Program-made: the position numbers and the translations under genes
Assembly: GCF_026151165.2 (NCBI RefSeq)
Contig: NZ_CP117849.1
Span: 1,488,001-1,552,000, forward strand
Origin: Cryobacterium sp. SO2
GTDB taxonomy: Bacteria; Actinomycetota; Actinomycetes; Actinomycetales; Microbacteriaceae
Length of the DNA stretch: 64,000 nt
Direction: 5' to 3'
Part shown: positions 57,853-64,000 of the stretch, in pieces
Position numbering within the stretch: the stretch's first letter is position 1
Layout of the letters: the number at the start of each line of letters is the position of its first letter
The notes under the pieces: model-generated
The model's database searches: none
The model's input: only the letters and a program-made list of their open reading frames with translations
What the model was told of the DNA's origin: nothing

Positions 57853-59121
57853 ATGAGCACCTGTGTCGAACACCGGGTTGTCGTGATCGGAGCCGGCTAT
57901 GCAGGCATCCTGGCGGCCAACCGGGTGCAAGCGTCCCTGACGGCTGCCGAGGCCCGACGTGTGCGCGTCACGCTGGTGAACCCCCGCGCCGATTTCATCG
58001 AACGCGTGCGCCTGCACGAGGTGGCCGCCGGCGTACGCAGCAGCGCCGCGATTCCGCTGGGCGAGATGCTGCACGAGCGTATCGAGATCGTCTTGGGAAC
58101 GGTGCTGCAGATCGACGCTCCCGGCCGGCTGCTCTCCGTGCTGACGAGCAACGCGGCGGCGGGCAGCGGGATCACGAGCGAGCCCTATGACACCCTGGTC
58201 TATGCCGTGGGGAGCGTCGCCGCGCTCGGAGCACCCGGAGTGGGCGACTTCGCGCACCTGCTCGGCAACCCGGACGGCGCGGAGACCGCGCGCCGTGCGC
58301 TCGCCACCGGCCCGCACGATCAACGCGTCGTCGTGGTCGGCGGCGGGGCGACGGGGGTCGAGGCCGCCGCCGAGTTCGCCGAACAGTACCCGTCCGCGTC
58401 GGTCACCCTGGTGTCCCGGGGCACCGTGCTCGCGCATCTCCCCGTGGCATCCCGCCGGTACGTTGCACGGTCGCTGGCGAGGCTCGGGGTCACTGTTCTG
58501 GAGGGAAACGGTGCCGTACGGGTTCTGTCCGACGCCGTGGAGCTCGCCGACGGCACGCGGGTTCCCAGCGAGGTCACCGTCTGGACCGCCTCATTCGCCG
58601 TGCCCGACCTCGCCCGGCGCAGCGGGCTCGCCGTGGACCCGATCGGCCGGCTGCTGGTCGACGACGAACTCCGGGCGGTCGAGCACCCGGAGATCTTCGG
58701 GGCCGGCGACGCCGTGCGTCCGCCGCCGTCCGTGGCTGCGCACCTGCGAATGGGCTGCGCCGTCGCGATGCCCCTCGGCGGCCACGCCGCCGATAACGTT
58801 CTGGCGGGACTGCGCGGAAAACCCCTGACGAAGCTCGATATCGGTTTCGCTGCCCAGTGCATCAGCATCGGCCGCAGAAGGGGGATCATCCAACTGCTCA
58901 CCAAGGCCGACCAACCCCGGCCGATCCGCCTCACCGGTCGGGCCGGGGCGGTGGTGAAGGAATTCGTCTGTGCCGTCATCGCGACCGGTTCGCCCCGACG
59001 GGAGCGCACCCACCCCGGGTCATTGCTGTTGCCGTCAGGTCCGAAGCGGATGCCCGGCGACCTCAGCGGCCGGGATGCTCCGGGCCGAACAGATCCGCAC
59101 ACTGCTGATTCCCGGTCCTGA
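57853..59121 (+). CDS. FAD/NAD-dependent oxidoreductase, NDH-2-like
   Basis: This 422-residue flavoprotein has two dinucleotide motifs: FAD-binding VVIGAGYAGILAANR near the N-terminus and NAD-binding VVVVGGGATGVEAAAEFAE in the middle, then the flavin-contact IFGAGDAVRPP. The C-terminal half carries a tail of about 80 residues that is basic and Pro-rich. AGAAGGAGACCGA precedes the ATG. Its adjacency to an ECF41 sigma gene fits the known COE (carboxymuconolactone decarboxylase, oxidoreductase, epimerase) partners of ECF41. The electron acceptor is unknown. Confidence 0.88.
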   Translation: MSTCVEHRVVVIGAGYAGILAANRVQASLTAAEARRVRVTLVNPRADFIERVRLHEVAAGVRSSAAIPLGEMLHERIEIVLGTVLQIDAPGRLLSVLTSNAAAGSGITSEPYDTLVYAVGSVAALGAPGVGDFAHLLGNPDGAETARRALATGPHDQRVVVVGGGATGVEAAAEFAEQYPSASVTLVSRGTVLAHLPVASRRYVARSLARLGVTVLEGNGAVRVLSDAVELADGTRVPSEVTVWTASFAVPDLARRSGLAVDPIGRLLVDDELRAVEHPEIFGAGDAVRPPPSVAAHLRMGCAVAMPLGGHAADNVLAGLRGKPLTKLDIGFAAQCISIGRRRGIIQLLTKADQPRPIRLTGRAGAVVKEFVCAVIATGSPRRERTHPGSLLLPSGPKRMPGDLSGRDAPGRTDPHTADSRS

Positions 59122-59267
59122 ACGCTGCGACGACCGGGCACTACGCCGTGATGCGGGGACGACGGCCGTCATCAGGATCACGACTCGGCCATCCGTCTCG
59201 CCGTCCTTTTTCCTTGGCGTGAATGCCGCCCGACCAGGGCGCCGGGTGTGACGGACGCTCGGCGGCG

Positions 59268-60155
59268 CTAGTCGGCAGCCGGCCCGTCGGCGAGGGTCGC
59301 CGAGGCGAACCGCTGGTGGCCGAGCACGGCCAGGAGCGCCAGCTTCTCGGCGCCCTTGCTCCGCGGCGCCGCGGTGAGGATGAGCAGCGCCTGGCCCTGG
59401 TCCTCGGTGTACAGGGTCTGGCAGTCGAGTTCGATGGCACCCAGTTCGGGATGGATCAGGGTCTTGTGGTCTTGGAAGCGGGTGGCGACATCGTGCCGTT
59501 CCCAGATCTCGGTGAACTCGGGGCTCACCTTGGTCAGTTCCCGCACCAGAGTGCCCGCGCGGGAGCGTTGGCCGGCGGCTCCGAAGGCCGCTCGCAGGCC
59601 GGCCACCTGGGCCCGGCCCTGCCGGAGCCGGTCGGCAAGAGGGTAGATCTCCTGCTCGGCGGGGTCGGTGAACCAGCGGTAGACGCTGCTGCGCGCCAGC
59701 CCGGTGTGCCGGGAATGGTCGCCGAGGAGCGCGGCGCCCAGCCAGTTCTGCGCCAGGGTCTCGCCGAGGCTGGAGAGAATGAGCGCCGGGGTCTCGTCGA
59801 GCCGGTCGAAGACCCGCAGGAGGGTGGGGGCGACGTGCGTGTCCATAGGGGTGCGCGCGGGCACGTTGTGGCCGGCGAGACGGTACAGGTAGTCACGCTC
59901 GTCGTTGCTCAGCCGCAGTGCCCGGGCCAGCGCCGCCAGCATCTGTTCGGATGGTTGTGGGCTGCGGGCCTGCTCCATCCGCACGTAGTAGTCCGCGGAC
60001 ATCCCGGCCAGCGCGGCGACCTCCTCGCGGCGGAGGCCCGGCACCAGGCGTCGCGGTCCCTCTGGCAGGCCGACGTCTTCGGGGCGGAGCCCGTTCCGGC
60101 GGGAGCGGAGAAAAGCGGCGAGGGCTGCGTGGTCCATGCCTCCATCATCCGTCAC
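59268..60155 (-). CDS. MmyB-type helix-turn-helix transcriptional regulator
   Basis: This 295-residue regulator has an XRE-type HTH at the N-terminus (LRREEVAALAGMSADYYVRMEQARSPQPSEQMLAALARALRLSNDERDYL) and a C-terminal MmyB-like PAS domain (APTLLRVFDRLDETPALI and FTDPAEQEIY), which binds an unknown ligand. The GTG at 60155 has GGAGAGGAG at suitable spacing. It is divergent from an SDR gene; such regulator-SDR pairs are common in actinobacteria, and control of the SDR gene is likely. Confidence 0.92.
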   Translation of the reverse strand: MTDDGGMDHAALAAFLRSRRNGLRPEDVGLPEGPRRLVPGLRREEVAALAGMSADYYVRMEQARSPQPSEQMLAALARALRLSNDERDYLYRLAGHNVPARTPMDTHVAPTLLRVFDRLDETPALILSSLGETLAQNWLGAALLGDHSRHTGLARSSVYRWFTDPAEQEIYPLADRLRQGRAQVAGLRAAFGAAGQRSRAGTLVRELTKVSPEFTEIWERHDVATRFQDHKTLIHPELGAIELDCQTLYTEDQGQALLILTAAPRSKGAEKLALLAVLGHQRFASATLADGPAAD

Positions 60156-60238
60156 GAACGCGCTCCTCTCCAGGGACCGGCAGTCCTACGACAACGGCTC
60201 CTCTCCCGCATCCGGTGGTCGCCGCGCACACTCGAGAC

Positions 60239-60985
60239 ATGAACATCACCGGAAACACCATTTTCATCCCCGGCGCCACGTCGGGCATCGGCCTCGCCCT
60301 GGCCCTGCGACTGCAGGCCGCCGGCAACACTGTCGTGATCGGCGGACGCCGCACCGACGTGCTCGAAGGCCTCGCCGCCGAGCACGGCCTCTCGACCGTC
60401 ACCATCGACACCACCGACCCGGCCTCCGTGCTGGCCGCCCGCGATCGGGTGCTCGCCGAGCACAGCGACCTGAACGTGCTCGTAGCCATGGCCGGGGTGA
60501 TGAACGCCGAAGACGTACGCGGCGCCACCTTCCTGGTGGAGGCCGAGCGCATCGTCGACACCAACATCAACGGACCGCTGCGTCTGATCTCGGCATTCAT
60601 CGATCACCTGCAGACCCGCCCCGCCGCCACCCTCATGACGGTCTCGTCCGGCTTGGCCTTCACGCCGCTGGCCTTCACCCCGACCTACAACGGCACCAAG
60701 GCCTTCATCCACCAGTACAGCGAGACGATTCGGATGCAGCTGGCGGGCACCTCTGTTCAGGTCATCGAACTCGTGCCGCCGGCTGTGCAAACCGAACTCA
60801 TGGTCGGCAACTCGGTGAACGAGCACTTCATGCCCCTCGACGCCTTCGCCGACGAGGTCATGGCGTTGCTGGAAACCCAGCCCGACGCCCAGGAGATCCT
60901 GGTCGAGACCGTGAAGTTCCTGCGCTTCGCCGAGGTGGAGGGTCGCTACGCGGCGACCATCGCGGCGCTCAACCCGGCCGCCTAG
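60239..60985 (+). CDS. Short-chain dehydrogenase/reductase
   Basis: This 248-residue SDR has the cofactor motif GATSGIGLA at 12-20, the NAG-like MAGVM and the catalytic YxxxK as YNGTK. It resembles DltE-type SDRs with an N-terminal NITGNTIFIPGATSGIG. The ATG lies 83 bp from the divergent regulator gene. The substrate is unknown. Confidence 0.92.
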   Translation: MNITGNTIFIPGATSGIGLALALRLQAAGNTVVIGGRRTDVLEGLAAEHGLSTVTIDTTDPASVLAARDRVLAEHSDLNVLVAMAGVMNAEDVRGATFLVEAERIVDTNINGPLRLISAFIDHLQTRPAATLMTVSSGLAFTPLAFTPTYNGTKAFIHQYSETIRMQLAGTSVQVIELVPPAVQTELMVGNSVNEHFMPLDAFADEVMALLETQPDAQEILVETVKFLRFAEVEGRYAATIAALNPAA

Positions 60986-60998
60986 CCAGCCCGCCCGA

Positions 60999-61376
60999 TC
61001 AGGTGGGTGCGCCGCCCCGGAATGCGCGAATGATCTGCGCGAGCGCCATTCCGGCGGCGGTCACCACGGGCACGGCCACCACCATCAGGGCGATGCGGTT
61101 GGGACGGAAGCGCAGGCCGTCGGGGCCTCCCACGTAGGCGCCGATCGGAACCGCGTAGCCGCCGCCTCCGCCACCGCTGCCCTCACCGCCGCCCATGCCC
61201 GTCGGGCCCAGGCCGCCGTCGGGCAGCTCGCTGGACCCTTCGCCCCCGCCGAAGCCGAAGCCGACGAGGGCGACGGGGACAAGCTCATGGCCGTCCACCG
61301 TTGTGCGTTCGCCGTACGCCAATTTCGCGCCCCAGGAGGGCACCGATTGCACCAGATTCTCGATGATGTTCGCCAT
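60999..61376 (-). CDS. GerW/YtfJ-like protein
   Basis: This 125-residue protein resembles the GerW (YtfJ) family: IIENLVQSVPSWGAKLAYGERTTVDGHELVPVALVGFGFGGGEG, then a Gly-rich stretch and a YAVPIGAYVGG strand, with a C-terminal membrane helix (IALMVVAVPVVTAAGMALAQII). In Bacillus the family is linked to spore germination; non-sporulating actinobacteria also carry it with unknown role. No strong ribosome site is seen before the ATG at 61376. Confidence 0.7.
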   Translation of the reverse strand: MANIIENLVQSVPSWGAKLAYGERTTVDGHELVPVALVGFGFGGGEGSSELPDGGLGPTGMGGGEGSGGGGGGYAVPIGAYVGGPDGLRFRPNRIALMVVAVPVVTAAGMALAQIIRAFRGGAPT

Positions 61377-61510
61377 GGAGCGACCGTACGCGGGTTGGCA
61401 ATTCTCGGCTAGGCGCCTCGCGAGTTCTGCACAGGGGCGCGAGCCGGGCACGTATCCACAGCCGGCAACGTTCTCGCCGAGGGGGCGTGGGCCGGCACGA
61501 CACTGGGCGA

Positions 61511-62290
61511 ATGGAACTCAGCATCTGGCTGTCCCAGCACGGGGGTATTGCTCATTCGGAACAGGCCCTGCGGGCGGGCTTCACCCGCTATGCCATTCGG
61601 CAGGGCATTGCCGGCGGTGTCTGCACCCGGATCCGGCGCGACTGGCTGGCCATGCCGACGGCGCCAGCGGATCTGCGCGCCGCGGCGGTGCTCGGCGGCC
61701 GGGTTGCCTGCCTCAGCCTCGCCCGGCGACTCGAGTTGTGGCACCTCTCTGACGGGATGAACCACGTGAGCATCCCCAGAAACAGGGCGGTGCCGGCATC
61801 CGACACCCTGCGGGTGCATTGGAGTGCCGGACCGATGCCGGGTGCCCGGTTCGCGCTGGTGGAACCGGTGGAGAACGCGCTCGTGCACATTGCCGAGTGC
61901 CAACCCTTCGAAAACGCACTCGTCGTGTGGGACTCCGCCCTGAATAAGAAGCTCGTGACCCAGCACTCGCTCGCGAGGCTGCACCTGCGCAGTGCCGCGG
62001 CCCGCGCCGTGCGAGACGTCGCATCGGGGCTGGCCGATTCGGGTCTGGAGACGCTGCCCGTGTCTCGGCTGGCCTTCATCGGCATCCGGGTGAGCCAGCG
62101 GGTGATGCTCGACGGGCACCGAGTAGACGGGCTCATCGGCGAGCGACTGGTATTGCAGATCGATGGATTCAGTTTCCACTCCACCGCTGAGCAGCGACGG
62201 GCGGACATCGCTCACGATCGCCTCCTAACCGTGCGACCGTCTTGGGGGGTGCGTGCGGGGCGGATGCGTGCGGCGCGGTCGGCTGTCTAG
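61511..62290 (+). CDS. AbiEi/DUF559-like protein with altered C-terminus
   Basis: This 259-residue protein starts MELSIWLSQHGGIAHSEQALRAGFTRYAIRQGIAGG, an AbiEi-antitoxin-like HTH, and ends in a DUF559 (Vsr-like endonuclease) start, LVLQIDGFSFHSTAEQRRADIAHDRLL. In this family the frame then normally continues with a GYxVLRF-type strand; here it reads TVRPSWGVRAGRMRAARSAV and stops. The end thus appears frame-shifted or truncated, so an intact nuclease core is doubtful. It lies 9 bp before the phosphatase gene. Confidence 0.7.
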   Translation: MELSIWLSQHGGIAHSEQALRAGFTRYAIRQGIAGGVCTRIRRDWLAMPTAPADLRAAAVLGGRVACLSLARRLELWHLSDGMNHVSIPRNRAVPASDTLRVHWSAGPMPGARFALVEPVENALVHIAECQPFENALVVWDSALNKKLVTQHSLARLHLRSAAARAVRDVASGLADSGLETLPVSRLAFIGIRVSQRVMLDGHRVDGLIGERLVLQIDGFSFHSTAEQRRADIAHDRLLTVRPSWGVRAGRMRAARSAV

Positions 62291-62299
62291 GCTGTAGCC

Positions 62300-63007
62300 A
62301 TGGCCACAGTCATCCTCGTGCGGCACGGCCGCACCACCGCCAACGCCTCTGGCCTACTCGCCGGCCGTACCGCCGGAGTGCTGCTCGATGAGATCGGCCG
62401 TGATCAGGCCGCGTCCGCAGGCTCCCGGCTGGCCGCGGTGCCGCTGGTGGGCGTGGTGTCCAGCCCGCTCGAGCGCTGCCGGCAGACCGCGCAGCTGATC
62501 CTCGACCTGCAGACGGGCTCCCCGGTGACGCCGGTGGAGGACGACCTCACCGAATGCGACTACGGCGACTGGCAGGGCCGCACCCTCAGCGACCTCGCCA
62601 CCGAAGCGCTCTGGCCCGTCGTGCAGACCCAGCCGTCCGCCGTCACCTTCCCCAACGGTGAGGCGATGGCCACCATGCAGTCTCGCTCGGTCGCCGCGAT
62701 CCGCCGGCACGACGCGGCCTTCGAGGCGCAGCACGGGCCGGGAGCGGTGTGGGTGGCGGTGAGCCACGGGGACATCATCAAGTCGATCCTGGCGGATGCG
62801 CTCGGCATGCACCTGGACCTGTTCCAGCGCATCAACGTGGGCCCGGCATCCGTCTCGATCGTGCGTTACGGCAATAGCCGGCCCACAGTGCACGCCACGA
62901 ACACCGACGCCGGCGACCTCTCCTGGCTCGCCGCCGCGGGCCCGGCGGCCGACGCGCCGGTCGGCGGTGGTGCCGGACATCAGCCGCAGCACGCCGCGCG
63001 CGCCTAA
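62300..63007 (+). CDS. Histidine phosphatase family protein (MSMEG_4193-like)
   Basis: This 235-residue phosphoglycerate-mutase-like phosphatase has the RHG motif at the start (LVRHGRTTAN), SSPLERCRQTAQLI, ECDYGDWQGRTL and the second catalytic His in VSHGDIIKSIL. Together with the next two genes it makes a set that sits next to the mycothiol ligase gene mshC in many Actinomycetota. The exact substrate is unknown. Confidence 0.93.
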   Translation: MATVILVRHGRTTANASGLLAGRTAGVLLDEIGRDQAASAGSRLAAVPLVGVVSSPLERCRQTAQLILDLQTGSPVTPVEDDLTECDYGDWQGRTLSDLATEALWPVVQTQPSAVTFPNGEAMATMQSRSVAAIRRHDAAFEAQHGPGAVWVAVSHGDIIKSILADALGMHLDLFQRINVGPASVSIVRYGNSRPTVHATNTDAGDLSWLAAAGPAADAPVGGGAGHQPQHAARA

Positions 63008-63016
63008 AATACCTCC

Positions 63017-63559
63017 ATGCCTACAATCGTCCATGAGTTCGCCTGGCCGGATCGGGTCGTCATCGGCACGGTCGGTCTGCCCGGTTCCCGCACTTTCTAC
63101 CTGCAGGTGCGCACCGGTGCCCGGATCGTCAGCATCGCGCTGGAGAAGCAACAATCGGCGCTGCTCGCGGAGAAGATCGACGAGATCCTCGACCAGCTGA
63201 TCGCCTACGAGGGCAACCCGTTCAGCATCCCCAAGGGCACGCCCATCGAACTCGTCGACAACGACCCGCTTGAGCAACCCGTCGACGAGGAGTTCCGCAC
63301 CGCGGCCATGAGCCTGGGCTGGGACCCGTCGACGGTGCAGGTCGTTCTCGAGGCGCACTGGTACGACGAGGAGAGCCCGGAGTTCGACCCGGAGACGCTC
63401 GAACCGGGGGAGACCCTGGTGGTGCGGATGCCCGTGGGCACCGCGCGGGCGTTCGCCAGGCGCACCCGCGAGGTGGTGGGCGCCGGCCGGCCGCTCTGCC
63501 CGCTCTGCGGCGAGCCCATCGACCCGGACGGGCACACCTGCATCCTCCCCGGCGTGTGA
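63017..63559 (+). CDS. DUF3090 family protein
   Basis: This 180-residue protein is of the DUF3090 family, restricted to actinobacteria: it starts PTIVHEFAWPDRVVIGTVGLPGSRTFYLQVR and has a C-terminal zinc-finger-like segment PLCPLCGEPIDPDGHTC. The role is unknown. It lies 9 bp after the phosphatase and 2 bp before the SCO1664 gene, so all three form an operon. Confidence 0.93.
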   Translation: MPTIVHEFAWPDRVVIGTVGLPGSRTFYLQVRTGARIVSIALEKQQSALLAEKIDEILDQLIAYEGNPFSIPKGTPIELVDNDPLEQPVDEEFRTAAMSLGWDPSTVQVVLEAHWYDEESPEFDPETLEPGETLVVRMPVGTARAFARRTREVVGAGRPLCPLCGEPIDPDGHTCILPGV

Positions 63560-63561
63560 GC

Positions 63562-64000
63562 ATGCCGGACGCCGACCTCCTCGACGGTGAGCTCGAACTC
63601 ACGGGCCGGATCACGACGGCCTCCAACGCCACCTTCCTCGGCGAGATCGCGGGGGTCACGGTGGTCTACAAACCGATCGCCGGCGAGAACCCGCTCTGGG
63701 ACTTTCCCGATGGCGACCTCGCCAGCCGCGAGGCCGCGGCCTACCTGGTGTCGGAGGCGTTCGGCTGGAACGTGGTGCCGCGCACGTGGCTGCGCGACGG
63801 CCCGATGGGCCCGGGGATGACCCAGCTGTGGCAGGACGCCGACCCCGAGCAGGACGCCGTGGACCTGGTCCCGGCCGAGGAGGTGCCCGCGGACGGCTGG
63901 CGGCAGGTGCTCGAGGGGGAGGACGGGAACAACCGCCGGGTCGCGCTCATCCACGAGGATTCCGCTGCGCTTCGCCGGATGGCCGTGTTCGACATCGTCG
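63562..64000 (+). CDS. SCO1664 family protein (partial, runs off the end)
   Basis: The first 146 codons of a frame starting MPDADLLDGELELTGRITTASNATFLGEIAG are seen; the window ends inside it. The GVTVVYKPIAGENPLWDFPDGDLASREAAAYLVSEAFG region matches the SCO1664 group, which has a PI3/4-kinase-like fold and is of unknown activity. The gene order phosphatase-DUF3090-SCO1664 predicts mshC (mycothiol biosynthesis) next, beyond this window. Confidence 0.9.
   Translation, partial: MPDADLLDGELELTGRITTASNATFLGEIAGVTVVYKPIAGENPLWDFPDGDLASREAAAYLVSEAFGWNVVPRTWLRDGPMGPGMTQLWQDADPEQDAVDLVPAEEVPADGWRQVLEGEDGNNRRVALIHEDSAALRRMAVFDIV

Noticed and set aside
1..64000. tRNA or rRNA genes and intact insertion sequences
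   Set aside because: I saw no rRNA-like stretch, no convincing cloverleaf in the short gaps and no transposase frame; a dedicated tRNA scan was not possible here.

Overview
The window is high-GC DNA from an actinobacterium. Supporting this are many GTG starts, near-universal 4-bp ATGA/GTGA overlaps between co-directional genes, an IdeR/DtxR-type iron box, an LtrA protein, and the phosphatase-DUF3090-SCO1664 trio that sits next to mycothiol genes in Actinomycetota. The gene complement and the REP-like repeats fit the family Microbacteriaceae, but that placement is an inference.

Layout. 1-4300: beta-glucoside PTS operon (IIA, a dedicated HPr, a GH1 6-phospho-beta-glucosidase and two Gfo/Idh/MocA oxidoreductases) closed by a hairpin. 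4303-10795 (minus strand): a compact class II lasso peptide cluster in the order precursor A, cyclase C, RRE protein B1, protease B2, exporter D, sensor kinase and response regulator. The 42-codon precursor gene is small and easily overlooked. It matches the actinobacterial leader pattern YxxPxLxxxGxFxxxTxG and has a 20-residue core with Gly1 and Asp9, which resembles propeptin. 11388-13636: a divergent ABC ATPase with two permeases, a candidate self-immunity system. The roughly 590-bp gap between the two transcription units holds a perfect 10-bp inverted repeat and a 12-bp direct repeat. 13675-15266: a VOC protein and small or membrane proteins. 15354-19395: a CitMHS citrate transporter divergent from a CitA/CitB-like two-component system. 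19396-20835: a repeat-rich scar with seven REP-like 19-mers, duplicated fragments of the upstream response regulator, a LuxR fragment and one small intact gene.

20836-28573 (minus strand): urea ABC transporter urtABCDE, an NCS1 permease and two TetR regulators, divergent from ureABC-F-G-D and a NiCoT nickel transporter (28935-34704). Together these cover urea uptake, hydrolysis and nickel supply. There is no ureE, and UreG carries a His-rich tail. 34747-37637: an IdeR-boxed feoA-feoB-NifU-like operon. 37695-50698: mostly single genes, including an ArsR regulator with a two-domain AHSA1 protein, a hydrolase, an MFS transporter, LtrA, an MBL-fold protein, an unrecognised HELIE-motif protein, a DHFR-like reductase, a serine hydrolase, DUF808, a VOC protein and pgi, which ends in a very strong terminator.

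50773-60985: a condensation-like acyltransferase divergent from PadR-UbiB, an M20 amidohydrolase, an AlkD-like protein, an ECF41 (SigJ-like) sigma factor divergent from an NDH-2-like oxidoreductase with a candidate ECF41 promoter between them, and an MmyB-type regulator divergent from an SDR. 60999-64000: a GerW/YtfJ-like protein, an AbiEi/DUF559-like protein with an apparently degraded C-terminus, and the phosphatase-DUF3090-SCO1664 operon, which runs off the end of the window.

The most interesting system is the lasso peptide cluster with its two-component system, divergent ABC transporter and unexplained intergenic repeats.
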